A program made the position numbers and the translations under genes. Below, in pieces: positions 17,474-26,197 of a DNA stretch of 46,750 nt. Below the pieces are notes generated by a model, which did not search any database, was not told the origin of the DNA, and saw only the letters and a list, made by a program, of their open reading frames with translations. Origin of the DNA: Cyclobacteriaceae bacterium. GTDB taxonomy: Bacteria; Bacteroidota; Bacteroidia; Cytophagales; Cyclobacteriaceae. How positions within the stretch are numbered: position 1 is the first letter of the stretch; each line of letters begins with the position of its first letter. Where the stretch lies: contig JAEUUE010000097.1 in NCBI GenBank assembly GCA_016787605.1, forward strand, positions 1 to 46,750. The letters run 5' to 3'.

Positions 17474-18844
17474 CTACGGCAGTGCGGCCATCACTTTCTG
17501 GGTAAGCCCGGTGATATCGAAGCCATGATGACTGATCCCTAATCGCACCAGGACAAGTTTCTTCGACGGGATGATGAATACGTTCTGCTGCTCGAAACCT
17601 TCCGCTCCATATTCGTCATTGGGAAGGCCAGGATGATAGCAGTTTTGTGGATTTCCCTTTTCGCCGGCGTTGAGCCAGAACTGCGCACCATATTCTCCTT
17701 TGGGAGCGGCAGGAGCGGGCGTGGAGGAATAGGTTGACCATCCTTCCGGCAAGATCCGCTCACCATTGACTGTGCCGTCGTTGAGAAAGAGCAACCCGAA
17801 CCTTGCCCAGTCGCGGGCGCTGGCATAGCCATAGGACGAGCCCACAAACGTACCCGAAGCATCCGGTTCAACCAGGGTGTGATACATTCCCACCTTGTAG
17901 AAGAAGTTCTCGTACGCATAGCGCGGGTAATTGTCATCACCCACGGTCTGCCGGATGATTTTGGAAAGAATGTTGCTGGTCCCGCTGGAATATTCCCAAT
18001 GCGTACCTATCGGGTATTTTAGTTTCTGAGAGGCTGCGTAGCCGGCTTTGTCATCGCTGTGCATGAACATGTTGTGGAAATGCCCGGGGGCAAAGTAGGA
18101 TTCATCCCACTCGAGACCGCTGCTGGCCTGCATGAGGTGGTTGAGGGTGATATTCTTCCGGTCATCCTGTTGCCATGCGTCGATGGGCGCCGGATCCTCC
18201 AGCTTCAATTTGCCTTCGCCGATCAGTCGGCCGATGAGGGCGTTGGTGAAACTCTTGGTCATCGACCAGCCCATGAGCGGTGAATCCCTGGTAATTCCAT
18301 CGGCATACCGTTCGCCTACGATTTGTCCGTCATACACCACGACGATTGCCAGTGTGTTTTTGGGCTTCTCCGGATCTGTCTCTTCAAAACCTTCGGCAAT
18401 GGCCGCATCGATGGCAGCCCTGTTTACACCGGCAGGAACGGAGTCCGGGGTAATATTTCCCAACGGCCATTTGACGGTATCGGCGTCAAAGGGTGGCGGT
18501 CCGGGAAGGGCGGGAGTTTGACGGCGGACTTCGCCCTCCGTCTTTTCGGCAAGCAAGGTGCAACCCAATCCCTTGCGAAAGATGGAGGTGCGTGTCTTCA
18601 AGCCGAATGTGGCTTTGACGACGGTGGAATCGATGAACTCGAACTTCGCCCGGTTCAGGCCAGGAAATACAGAAAGCTCCTTCTCGATCACGCTTTCGGG
18701 TGTGCGACCCATCACGTACACGCACGAGCACATCGTCTTGGAGGCCATCCCCGCCAGGATCGGCGGAAACTCGATGGCGAGATAGCTGGCAACAACCAGG
18801 AAAAGGGCGAAAAGCAGGAAGAGGCCGTACTTGAGAACTCTCAT
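17474..18844 (-). CDS. Serine hydrolase, beta-lactamase class C fold
   Basis: 456 residues from ATG 18844, whose A is shared with the alkB stop (TGATG). An N-terminal membrane helix or uncleaved signal (MRVLKYGLFLLFALFLVVASYL) anchors it. An unassigned Cys-containing N-domain (about 30-140, CSCVYV...LGCTL) precedes the catalytic domain. That domain has S-x-x-K (WSMTKSF), Y-x-S/N-like HWEYSSGTSN and a late HHG in place of K-T-G. It is closest in plan to 6-aminohexanoate-dimer hydrolase/esterase-type relatives rather than true beta-lactamases. Substrate unknown. Coupling to alkB suggests hydrolysis of an ester or amide linked to that pathway (inference). Confidence 0.85.
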   Translation of the reverse strand: MRVLKYGLFLLFALFLVVASYLAIEFPPILAGMASKTMCSCVYVMGRTPESVIEKELSVFPGLNRAKFEFIDSTVVKATFGLKTRTSIFRKGLGCTLLAEKTEGEVRRQTPALPGPPPFDADTVKWPLGNITPDSVPAGVNRAAIDAAIAEGFEETDPEKPKNTLAIVVVYDGQIVGERYADGITRDSPLMGWSMTKSFTNALIGRLIGEGKLKLEDPAPIDAWQQDDRKNITLNHLMQASSGLEWDESYFAPGHFHNMFMHSDDKAGYAASQKLKYPIGTHWEYSSGTSNILSKIIRQTVGDDNYPRYAYENFFYKVGMYHTLVEPDASGTFVGSSYGYASARDWARFGLLFLNDGTVNGERILPEGWSTYSSTPAPAAPKGEYGAQFWLNAGEKGNPQNCYHPGLPNDEYGAEGFEQQNVFIIPSKKLVLVRLGISHHGFDITGLTQKVMAALP

Positions 18845-19944
18845 CAGGTGGAAGGGGTTAATGCGGTTTGCTTCTGCCACGACTCGAGCAGCGGATCGAT
18901 GGTGCGGAACCAAAGCGGCGGAACGAGGGCGATCAGTATCATGGTCGGGTATCCGAAGGGCAGTTGGGGGCTCTCTTCATAGTGATCAAGCACCTGGTAC
19001 CGTTTGGCAGCGTGGTAATGATGGTCGCTGTGCCGTTGCAGCTGGAACAGGAAGAAATTGCTGATCAGGTAGCTGGTATTCCAGGAATGCAGCGGGTTGA
19101 CTCGCTCATATTGTCCGGGAGCCACCAGGCGGCGCGTCATGCCATAATGTTCGATGTAGTTGACGAGTTCCAGCAAGGTGAAGGCCACTAGGCTCTGGGC
19201 TGCGAAAAACAAAGGCATTTCCCATACGATGTGCCCGGCCAGCTCGCTGGACAACCAGGTCAGCAGCACACCAAAGAGAATGGGGAGCAGGGTGTACATG
19301 AGCATGCGGTTGTCGAGACTCCAGAATGGACGACCCCGGCGCTCGAGTGATTCCTTTTCCAGCGTCCAGGCGTGCAGCCAGCTGCCCAAAGTGCTCTGCC
19401 ACCAGAAACGATAAGCATCCTGCCCCTTGCGCGCCGTGGCCGGGTCAAGCGGCGTGGCTACATTGACATGGTGCCCCCGGTTGTGCTCAATAAAGAAGTG
19501 CATGTAGCAGACCGTCATGAGCAGGGCCTGGCTGAACCATTGTTCATGCGCAGATTTCTTATGTCCTAATTCGTGGGCGACGGTGATGCCGATGCCGCCG
19601 GTAACCAGTCCAAAGCCGATGGTGAACGCCACCCACTCAAAGGGAGAGGTTAACCCGCGTCCGGCGAAGACCACACAGACCCAGGCGAAGAACCCCATCT
19701 GTACGAAGGTCCACGCATAGGTGACGAAACGATAGTACAGCTCTTCGCTCACCGTGGCTTTCTTCTCCGTGGCCACGTTGATGGTGTCGATTCCGACTAG
19801 TTGGTCAACCAGCGGAACGAAGACAAAGACAAACCCGATCGAGAGAAGGTTCCAGTATCCCCCGCCGTAGTATCCGGCTACAACCAGCACCGGGAGGAGA
19901 AAGGCGCTGAAGAAGCCCAACTTGCGGAATACGTTCATATCCAC
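18844..19944 (-). CDS. alkB: Alkane 1-monooxygenase (membrane di-iron)
   Basis: 366 residues. Integral-membrane non-haem di-iron hydroxylase that inserts oxygen at the terminal carbon of medium-chain alkanes or related chains. All His boxes are present: HELGHKKSAHE, EHNRGHH, the NYIEHYG motif typical of true AlkB, and LQRHSDHHYH. About six membrane helices, four before or around the first His box. No rubredoxin or rubredoxin reductase gene is in the window. It lies 3 bases after an orphan PaaD gene and overlaps the serine hydrolase, within a six-gene operon. Confidence 0.95.
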   Translation of the reverse strand: MDMNVFRKLGFFSAFLLPVLVVAGYYGGGYWNLLSIGFVFVFVPLVDQLVGIDTINVATEKKATVSEELYYRFVTYAWTFVQMGFFAWVCVVFAGRGLTSPFEWVAFTIGFGLVTGGIGITVAHELGHKKSAHEQWFSQALLMTVCYMHFFIEHNRGHHVNVATPLDPATARKGQDAYRFWWQSTLGSWLHAWTLEKESLERRGRPFWSLDNRMLMYTLLPILFGVLLTWLSSELAGHIVWEMPLFFAAQSLVAFTLLELVNYIEHYGMTRRLVAPGQYERVNPLHSWNTSYLISNFFLFQLQRHSDHHYHAAKRYQVLDHYEESPQLPFGYPTMILIALVPPLWFRTIDPLLESWQKQTALTPST

Positions 19945-19947
19945 AAG

Positions 19948-20439
19948 TTACAAAGCTTCGCCCAAAGGTTTAAACTGTTCAAAGGCTTCGTGGCAGTCGT
20001 GGCAATAGTGCAGCGAGCGGCAAAGGGTGGGGCCAAACGGGGAGCGCATCACGGTGTTGGTTCCGTTGCAGCGCGGGCAGACGGCGTGCTCCAGGATGTC
20101 AATGTCCTGGATCAGGCCTTTCAAGCCGGGAGGCGGGGCCAGCCCAAATGCTTTCAAGGCAGCCTTGCCTTTCTCGGTGATATGGTCCGAACTCCAGCTT
20201 TTCTTCAGGGAAACATTGACCTCGGCCTCTTTGACGCCATGGCTCTTCAATACGGTCTCCACCTCGTTGCGCATGTAGTCCATCGCGGGACAACCTACGA
20301 ATGTAGGAGTCATTTCTACCCGAACTTTGGCGCCCGTGACGTCCACCTCGGTGATGACGCCCAGGTCGATGAGGGAAAGCACCGGGATCTCCGGATCTTT
20401 CACTTCCTCCAGCCATTGCAGCACTTCTTCGCGATTCAT
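19948..20439 (-). CDS. PaaD-like Fe-S/metal maturation protein (orphan)
   Basis: 163 residues, the usual length for PaaD/PaaJ. A DUF59/MIP18 domain (about 1-90: DPEIPVLSLIDLGVITEVDV, TPTFVGCPAM with its Cys) is followed by a C-terminal Cys cluster, C-P-R-C...C-H-D-C, a zinc-ribbon-like site. PaaD assists assembly of the phenylacetyl-CoA epoxidase complex, but no paaABCE genes are here. Instead it is 3 bases before alkB and its start overlaps the DinB-like gene by 4 bases. I infer that it may serve metal loading of AlkB. ATG 20439 is chosen by family length and the overlap. Confidence 0.88.
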   Translation of the reverse strand: MNREEVLQWLEEVKDPEIPVLSLIDLGVITEVDVTGAKVRVEMTPTFVGCPAMDYMRNEVETVLKSHGVKEAEVNVSLKKSWSSDHITEKGKAALKAFGLAPPPGLKGLIQDIDILEHAVCPRCNGTNTVMRSPFGPTLCRSLHYCHDCHEAFEQFKPLGEAL

Positions 20440-20918
20440 GGGTAGGTGACCGGGTAAGAGTTGGGAATGACCTGGTTGAGGTGATGCTTCATGTGCTTGA
20501 CGTAGTCGGCCGCGAGCCAGATCAGGGAATGAAGCTCCCGTCCCTCCCGACCGGTGTCGCACGACTTGTCGTAGTTCTTCTCCTCCATTTGCGACAGTAC
20601 CGTGGCGATGCGGTGGTTCATCAGGATCCACAGGGTGATGACCGTGTCGACGGGTGCATGCTGGTAGGCGTTGGCCTTGACCCAGAAGTCCTGTTCGTAG
20701 ATGATGTGGGGAGGAGCGGCCTCATATTGCCCGACGATAAACCGCCGCAGGTTGCTGTGCGCGGAATCGATCAGATGGCCAATGACCTCGATCCGGCTCC
20801 ACTTTTCCGGGCTCGGCTTCATCCGCAGTTCTTCTTCGGAAAGAGTGCGCAATTTTTCGACGAAACCGGCGATGGTCCGGTTCAAGTCATCCACAATGGA
20901 TCTCATTTCTTTGGTCAT
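20436..20918 (-). CDS. DinB-family four-helix protein
   Basis: 160 residues from ATG 20918, which overlaps the preceding stop as ATGA. DinB/YfiT-type helical bundle with metal-ligand-like His in GHLIDSAHSN and in YVKHMKHHLNQV. Related proteins act as thiol-dependent transferases or hydrolases (for example bacillithiol transferases), but many have no assigned function. Its 3' end overlaps the PaaD start by 4 bases, so the two are translationally coupled. Role in the alkB operon unknown. Confidence 0.85.
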   Translation of the reverse strand: MTKEMRSIVDDLNRTIAGFVEKLRTLSEEELRMKPSPEKWSRIEVIGHLIDSAHSNLRRFIVGQYEAAPPHIIYEQDFWVKANAYQHAPVDTVITLWILMNHRIATVLSQMEEKNYDKSCDTGREGRELHSLIWLAADYVKHMKHHLNQVIPNSYPVTYP

Positions 20919-21130
20919 ACCATTTCCCATTTACCGTTGCTGTCTTTCGCATAAGAGATGCCATTGCTCATTTCATGGATGGTCTTGCCGTTGGCATCCT
21001 GGAACTGCCTCTTCTCATAGACTCTCACCCCGTTGTTCTCTTTGGTCAGAAAGACAATAAGGGCCTGCACGCTGGGCGCCACATCGCTCAGCCACTGGTC
21101 TTCCCCTTCCCGCATGAACGCACGACTCAT
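20915..21130 (-). CDS. Small conserved-looking protein, operon leader gene
   Basis: 71 residues with no signal peptide or membrane helix; not recognised. ATG 21130 is chosen because a TACCTTTG promoter box lies 15 bases upstream; longer frames would run through that box and a repeat tract. The sequence is mixed and soluble, with VRVYEKRQFQDANGKTIHEM in the C-terminal half. Its TGA overlaps the DinB-like ATG. It is the first gene of the operon small protein - DinB - PaaD - AlkB - hydrolase - TrmN6. Confidence 0.7.
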   Translation of the reverse strand: MSRAFMREGEDQWLSDVAPSVQALIVFLTKENNGVRVYEKRQFQDANGKTIHEMSNGISYAKDSNGKWEMV

Positions 21131-21145
21131 GGTGGTGATTTGGTG

Positions 21146-21153
21146 CAAAGGTA
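21146..21153 (-). promoter_or_regulatory. -7 box of the alkB operon
   Basis: TACCTTTG on the minus strand, 15 bases before ATG 21130; perfect TAnnTTTG. The repeat tract at 21168-21238 lies where the -33 region and any upstream operator would be. Confidence 0.55.
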
Positions 21154-21167
21154 GTGCTGGGGAGGGA

Positions 21168-21238
21168 ATTGCCGGGTAGCCAGTTGCCGGATGGCCGGGC
21201 AACCGGATGACCGGGTAGCTGGATTGCCTGGTAACCGG
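21168..21238. repeat. Degenerate 8-base tandem repeat tract
   Basis: Parses into nine units of 7-9 bases, mostly ending in CCGG or a variant: ATTGCCGG, GTAGCCA, GTTGCCGG, ATGGCCGG, GCAACCGG, ATGACCGG, GTAGCTGG, ATTGCCTGG, TAACCGG. It lies between the ABC permease stop and the alkB-operon promoter. No two neighbouring units are identical. Confidence 0.6.
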
Positions 21239-21260
21239 TTCACACGGTCCCGTCGAGGGT

Positions 21261-22025
21261 TCAGGTTCTGTCCTTTCGATAATAGTAGAGGAGGTACCCG
21301 GCAACGAAGAAAAGGGTAAACCAGCCCATGGACCAGGCGACCAAGGGTTGTTCCGGGAACCGCCCCATTAAATGGATCATCCCGTAGCTGTAGGGAAATA
21401 CATAGATCCGCTCCCAGGAGAAAAGCACAATGGTAGTCACCATCATGAGCATGCCGGCGCCGAGAGGAATGAGAAAATTCCGGAACTGCAGGGCGAGCAA
21501 GTACTGAAAAGCTACGATGGGCAGGCTGAAAAAGAAGTAATAGGCACTTTCCCGGGCAAAGAAGGCCAGGGGTATCGGCTGTGCAGGAAAATCAACCGCC
21601 TCAAGCACGAAAGCCGGCACCACCGCTGAAAGCACGATGCCGACGGTAAATAACAGGAACAACTGAACTTCCATGAACAACAGCACCGTAAACTTCGAGA
21701 GGTAGATGAAAGCGAGCGGCTGGGGTGTGGTATGAAGCTGCTTCCAGGTACTATTACGGTTCTCCATTTGTGCCATAAGACCGACGGCCAGGATAATGCC
21801 CATGGGAAGGAGGAGGCTGACCATCGACTGCCAGGCGTTTCGGAAATGATTTTCCCAGAATTCGGCGGCCTGGTAGCGCTCCGGCAATTTTTCAGGGCGC
21901 GCCAGCTGGACGAGGGTAACGATGACGGGCGTGAAGAATGCACCAATGATCACCAGCCATGAGGCCAGGGTCCGCTTGCGCTTGATCCATTCGGTCTGGA
22001 TGCTGTGAACAAATAAGGCGGCCAT
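21261..22025 (-). CDS. ABC-2 type transporter permease
   Basis: 254 residues with about six membrane helices. The N-terminus is cytoplasmic and basic (SIQTEWIKRKRTLASW), as in permeases of the lantibiotic-immunity/multidrug ABC-2 type. The middle segment GLMAQMENRNSTWKQLHTTP is the usual coupling-helix region. It starts 2 bases after the ATPase stop, so the two form one exporter. Substrate unknown; DrrAB- or NatAB-like export, or self-immunity, are possible. Confidence 0.85.
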   Translation of the reverse strand: MAALFVHSIQTEWIKRKRTLASWLVIIGAFFTPVIVTLVQLARPEKLPERYQAAEFWENHFRNAWQSMVSLLLPMGIILAVGLMAQMENRNSTWKQLHTTPQPLAFIYLSKFTVLLFMEVQLFLLFTVGIVLSAVVPAFVLEAVDFPAQPIPLAFFARESAYYFFFSLPIVAFQYLLALQFRNFLIPLGAGMLMMVTTIVLFSWERIYVFPYSYGMIHLMGRFPEQPLVAWSMGWFTLFFVAGYLLYYYRKDRT

Positions 22026-22027
22026 GA

Positions 22028-22930
22028 TTAATCGTTGACAAGGTTGATGAAGATCTGCTCCAGGTCATTTTTCTTCGGCTCGATGCGATATACGCCGATG
22101 TCTCGTGCCACGAGTTGCCGGGTGATTTCCGCCATTTTTTCGGACGGCAGGTCCGGGAGAACCAGGTGTCCGTTTTCCGGAACCGCTTCGATCCCGCATT
22201 CGGACAGAAGATGGCGAGCACCCTCCGGGTTGTCGGTGCCCAGCAACAAACCAGACGAATGACGCTGTTTCATGTGCAACTCGTCCATGGTTCCCTGGAA
22301 CACCAGGCGACCCTTGTGGATGATGCCGATGTGGGTGACCAGCCGTTCAATTTCGGCGAGCAGGTGACTGGAGATGAGCACGGTGAGGCCTTCCTGCCCG
22401 GTAAGCTGCTTCAGCAGTTCTCGAACTTCGATAATGCCGGAAGGATCCAGCCCGTTGGTGGGTTCGTCCAGGATCAGCAACCGGGGCGAATGGAGCAGCG
22501 CAATGGCAATGCTCAGCCGTTGCTTCATGCCCAAAGAAAATTGCCCGGCTTTTTTCGACCCGGTGCGCGCCAGGCCCACTCGTTCCAGCGTTTCGGTGAT
22601 CCTTGCCGAAGGGCAACGATAGAGTTTCTGGTAGAGCAAAAGATTTTCGCGTGCCGTCAGGTGGGCGTACAGGGACGGGGATTCGATGAGTGTGCCAATC
22701 GAGCGCAGGATTTCAATCCGGTGGACAGGCATCGACTGGCCAAAGATGTGGATGGCTCCTTCCTGCATCCGGAGGAGGCCGGTGGCTAGTTTCAGGGTTG
22801 TGGTTTTCCCCGCGCCATTTGGCCCAAGGAAACCGTAGATGGTGCCGGGAGAAACGACCAGGTTGACGTTATCGAGTACTTTGTCAGGGCCATACCGGTA
22901 GGTGAGGGCGCTGGTTTCCAGGGCATTCAT
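22028..22930 (-). CDS. ABC transporter ATP-binding protein
   Basis: 300 residues. Walker A GPNGAGKTT, Q-loop region SIGTLIESPSLY, signature FSLGMKQRLSIA, Walker B LLILDEPTNGLDPSG and the switch His in LISSHLL. A C-terminal extension of about 80 residues is typical of DrrA/BcrA-type ATPases that energise ABC-2 permeases. It is the first gene of the ATPase-permease pair, divergent from the CocE/NonD hydrolase at 23030. Confidence 0.93.
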   Translation of the reverse strand: MNALETSALTYRYGPDKVLDNVNLVVSPGTIYGFLGPNGAGKTTTLKLATGLLRMQEGAIHIFGQSMPVHRIEILRSIGTLIESPSLYAHLTARENLLLYQKLYRCPSARITETLERVGLARTGSKKAGQFSLGMKQRLSIAIALLHSPRLLILDEPTNGLDPSGIIEVRELLKQLTGQEGLTVLISSHLLAEIERLVTHIGIIHKGRLVFQGTMDELHMKQRHSSGLLLGTDNPEGARHLLSECGIEAVPENGHLVLPDLPSEKMAEITRQLVARDIGVYRIEPKKNDLEQIFINLVND

Positions 22931-23029
22931 GCGGCGTAGACGGCAGGACGCCCCTGGATGTTACACCACCACCCCCAATAAAAGCATCCCTCATTTGAAA
23001 ATGGACCCGGTCATGATAATTTGCTCCCC

Positions 23030-25072
23030 ATGCCGAGGCTATCCATCCTTCTCCTTGTCGTTCTCCTCTCCTGCCAGGATAGTCTGCGCCACGAGGGAAT
23101 TGAAATCAGGGAAATGACCATCCCTCTTCCGGATGGGGTCAAACTGGCGGCCGATCTCTATGTGCCGGAAGGGAGTTCCGAAAAACTGCCGGTGCTCCTG
23201 GAGTACCTTCCTTACCGGAAAGATGAAGGCCGGAGAAACCGCTTTGGCTTGTATGCCTATTTCGTCAAAAGGGGATATATCGTGGCCCGCGTCGACATCC
23301 GCGGAACAGGGAACAGCGAGGGGATGCTGATCCCGTATGAGTACTCTGAACAAGAGCAGAAAGACGGGGAAGTCGTCATCGACTGGCTTTCCAGGCAATC
23401 CTTTTCGAACGGCAATGTGGGCATGTTCGGCATCTCGTGGGGAGGCTTCAATGCCCTGCACATGGCCATGCGCCGGCCCCCGGCTCTCAAAACCATCATT
23501 ACCGTCATGTCCACCGACGACATCTACCAGGACGATGTCCACTTCATGGATGGCATGATGCACATCGACGCTTACGAGATCGGGCAGGACCTGAGCAACA
23601 TCCTCCCTGGGGCGCCAGGATTCAAAATCGATGAAGACTATTTCAAGAATCGTTTTGAAACGACACCCTGGCTCCTCCAATACAAGAAGCAGCAGCGCGA
23701 CGGCCCTTTCTGGGACCGTGCCTCGCTGAACGCCGATTATGAAAAGATCAATATTCCCGTCTTTGCCATCGGCGGCTGGTACGACGGCTACCGCGATGCC
23801 GTATTCCGGATGCTGGAAAATGTAAAGTCGCCCGTGAAGGCGATGGTCGGCCCGTGGAACCATACCTTCCCGAATTGGGCCGATCCCCCGCCGGCGATCG
23901 AATGGCGCGAGGACGCCGTACGCTGGTTTGACCACTGGCTGAAGGGTAAGGAAACAGGAATCATGGATGAGCCGCCACTGCAGGTTTTCGTCCGCGACTG
24001 GCATCCGCCGGGGACAGATCTAAAGAAAATTGAAGGTGAATGGCATTCCCTTCGGCCGGGCAAGGGAACCAGGAGTGAACTTTCATTGCACTTTAGCTCA
24101 GAGCGGAACTTAACCACTCAAGTGCCCCGATCAGGAAAGGAGTATCTCCACCAATACCAACCGTCGGCAGGTCCCGAGGCGGGCGGCTCGGTCATGTGGT
24201 GGGGCGATTGGTCGCCGGATCAGCGCGCCGGGGATTCCTCCAGCCTGGTTTTTGAAACGGAGCCACTGGACTCCGACCTCGTCATCCTCGGCTTTCCGCA
24301 GGCGGAGCTCACGGTTCGTGCCGATGCGCCCAGGGCCAACTGGTTTGTCAGGCTCAACGATGTGGCTCCGGAAGGAAGTGTCACGCTGGTGACCGGTGCC
24401 GGTGCCAATGGCACGCATCGAAGTTCCGCCGAACAACCGTCCGATATCGTGAAGGCCGAATGGTTCTCCTTGCCGGTCGAGCTGCACGCCACGTCATGGA
24501 CATTCCGCAAGGGCCACCGGATCCGGGTGACGGTCAGCAATGCGCTTTGGCCTATGATATGGCCGACGCCGTATCCGTTTACTTCTTCGCTGAAAACGGG
24601 GCCGGTCAAGGGTTCGCAAATCCGTTTGCCGTTGCTGCACGACAGTGAGCCGATGAAATTGAAATTCCCTCCATCCGAAGAGGACTTGCGTCTTCCGGGC
24701 TATGCCTCCATTGCGGCAGGTACCAATTCAGGGTATGCGGAAGTCTCCGCTGTAAATCGCGATCCTCAAACGGGCCTGGCGACGGTGAAGCTGATGAACA
24801 ACGACGGGTACCAATATCCCTGGGGCAAGGTGTTCAGCGATGAAGAAATCGTCCACGAGGTTAACGACCGGGACCCTTCCAAAGCGCGGACGACCAGTAT
24901 TTACGCCATTCGTGTCGAGGTGGCTGGTCGGTCACTTCGCTTTGAAGGGCAGCTGAAGTTCGAGAGTGATTTGATTGATTTCCATTACACGTATACCCGG
25001 AAGGTGTTTGAGAACGGCACCCTGCTCCGTGAACACACCTGGCAGGAAAAGATCCCCAGGGACTATCAATGA
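23030..25072 (+). CDS. CocE/NonD-family hydrolase, lipoprotein
   Basis: 680 residues from ATG 23030 (TTG 23021 is less likely). The signal ends VVLLSC, so it is probably a lipoprotein. Alpha/beta-hydrolase fold of the X-Pro dipeptidyl-peptidase/cocaine-esterase group: nucleophile G-I-S136-W-G-G, IGGWYDGY with the Asp, GPWNHTF with the His, and the C-terminal jelly-roll domain (about 390-670, HRIRVTVSN). It acts on acyl esters or amides, probably in the periplasm or at the outer membrane. A promoter-like TTG with an 18-base gap to ATAATTTG lies just upstream of the start. Substrate unknown. Confidence 0.9.
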   Translation: MPRLSILLLVVLLSCQDSLRHEGIEIREMTIPLPDGVKLAADLYVPEGSSEKLPVLLEYLPYRKDEGRRNRFGLYAYFVKRGYIVARVDIRGTGNSEGMLIPYEYSEQEQKDGEVVIDWLSRQSFSNGNVGMFGISWGGFNALHMAMRRPPALKTIITVMSTDDIYQDDVHFMDGMMHIDAYEIGQDLSNILPGAPGFKIDEDYFKNRFETTPWLLQYKKQQRDGPFWDRASLNADYEKINIPVFAIGGWYDGYRDAVFRMLENVKSPVKAMVGPWNHTFPNWADPPPAIEWREDAVRWFDHWLKGKETGIMDEPPLQVFVRDWHPPGTDLKKIEGEWHSLRPGKGTRSELSLHFSSERNLTTQVPRSGKEYLHQYQPSAGPEAGGSVMWWGDWSPDQRAGDSSSLVFETEPLDSDLVILGFPQAELTVRADAPRANWFVRLNDVAPEGSVTLVTGAGANGTHRSSAEQPSDIVKAEWFSLPVELHATSWTFRKGHRIRVTVSNALWPMIWPTPYPFTSSLKTGPVKGSQIRLPLLHDSEPMKLKFPPSEEDLRLPGYASIAAGTNSGYAEVSAVNRDPQTGLATVKLMNNDGYQYPWGKVFSDEEIVHEVNDRDPSKARTTSIYAIRVEVAGRSLRFEGQLKFESDLIDFHYTYTRKVFENGTLLREHTWQEKIPRDYQ

Positions 25073-25085
25073 CAACAACGGAATC

Positions 25086-25135
25086 CAGAATTACAGACTA
25101 CAGATTACACCACTCACTAGCCATTAACCACTACT
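25086..25135. repeat. Degenerate 7-base tandem repeat tract
   Basis: Seven consecutive units, each beginning CA: CAGAATTA (8), CAGACTA, CAGATTA, CACCACT, CACTAGC, CATTAAC, CACTACT. It fills the gap between the hydrolase stop (25072) and the alcohol dehydrogenase ATG (25139), so it would be transcribed as the 5' leader of the latter if they form one message. Confidence 0.6.
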
Positions 25136-25138
25136 CCC

Positions 25139-26188
25139 ATGCTTCCTACCCGCGCTTACGCCACTCACGGACCGAAGGAGAAACTCGTACCTTATTCCTT
25201 CGACCGACGAGAACCACGCCCGCACGACGTGGTGATCGAGATCTTGTATTGCGGCGTCTGCCACAGCGACCTGCACCAGGCGCGCGACGAGTGGGGCGGG
25301 TCCCTGTATCCCATGGTGCCCGGCCATGAAATTGTGGGCAAAGTCACCCGAGTGGGCACGGAAGTAAAGAACTTCAAAGCCGGCGACCTGGCCGGCGTCG
25401 GGGTACTCATTGATTCCTGCCGTCATTGCGAGCCCTGCCGGCAGGGGCTGGAGAACTATTGCGTGGAGGGCATGACCGGCACTTACAATGCTTATGAGCG
25501 CGACGGCAAGACCCTCGCGCAGGGAGGGTACTCCACCCAGATTGTTACCGATGAAAACTACGTGCTTCATGTCTCTCCGAAACTCGATTTGAAAGCCGTT
25601 GCCCCGCTGCTTTGCGCCGGGATCACCACCTATTCACCCTTGCGCTACGTGGGTGTCAAACCCGGCATGCGGGTCGGCATCATCGGGTTGGGTGGCCTCG
25701 GGCACATGGGGTTGAAGTTCGCGGTTTCTTTCGGCGCAGACGTGTCGCTCATCACCACATCGGCTTCCAAGGAGAAAGATGCCCGCCGGCTGGGCGCCAC
25801 GCAGGTAATCCTGTCTACCGACAAGGCCATGATGAAGAAGTACGACAGCTACTTTGATGTCCTGCTCAACACGCTTTCCGCCAATCATTCCTACAGCACC
25901 TACCTGAAGTTGCTGCGCCTCAACGGCGTGATGATCAATGTAGGTCTTCCCACGGCGGCAGGGGAGGTTCAGCCGTTCGCCTTGCTCAAGAACCGGCGCA
26001 GCATCATGGGCTCCGGGGTGGGCGGCATCAAGGAAACCCAGGAGATGCTGGATTACTGTGCGGAGAAAAACATCGTCGCCGACGTGGAAGTGATCCCGAT
26101 GCAGCAAATCAACGAGGCCTATGAGCGGATGCTCCGCAGCGACGTGCGCTACCGGTTTGTGATTGACACCTCCTCGTTGCGGGCCTGA
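25139..26188 (+). CDS. Zinc-dependent NAD(P) alcohol/aldehyde dehydrogenase
   Basis: 349 residues, medium-chain dehydrogenase of the YahK/cinnamyl-alcohol-dehydrogenase branch. Catalytic zinc ligands are in CGVCHSD and GHEIVG; the structural zinc site is C-R-H-C-E-P-C...C; the nucleotide site is IGLGGLGHMG. The YahK-type GIxxGGTY-like region appears as EGMTGTYNAYERDG. It reversibly oxidises primary alcohols to aldehydes, probably with NADPH. Cytosolic. It is 66 bases after the CocE hydrolase and convergent with the FtsX-type permease (9 bases between stops). Confidence 0.92.
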   Translation: MLPTRAYATHGPKEKLVPYSFDRREPRPHDVVIEILYCGVCHSDLHQARDEWGGSLYPMVPGHEIVGKVTRVGTEVKNFKAGDLAGVGVLIDSCRHCEPCRQGLENYCVEGMTGTYNAYERDGKTLAQGGYSTQIVTDENYVLHVSPKLDLKAVAPLLCAGITTYSPLRYVGVKPGMRVGIIGLGGLGHMGLKFAVSFGADVSLITTSASKEKDARRLGATQVILSTDKAMMKKYDSYFDVLLNTLSANHSYSTYLKLLRLNGVMINVGLPTAAGEVQPFALLKNRRSIMGSGVGGIKETQEMLDYCAEKNIVADVEVIPMQQINEAYERMLRSDVRYRFVIDTSSLRA

Positions 26189-26197
26189 GTCGAAACG

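Noticed and set aside
20440-20631. Longer N-terminus for the PaaD-like protein
   Set aside because: The 64 extra residues are a shadow of the DinB-like gene, and ATG 20439 gives the usual PaaD length.
21131-21304. Longer start for the small protein of the alkB operon
   Set aside because: It would run through a TACCTTTG promoter box and a repeat tract into the ABC permease gene.
25086-25135. CRISPR or microsatellite array
   Set aside because: Units are 7 bases long and all different, with no spacer-repeat alternation; recorded as a degenerate tract instead.
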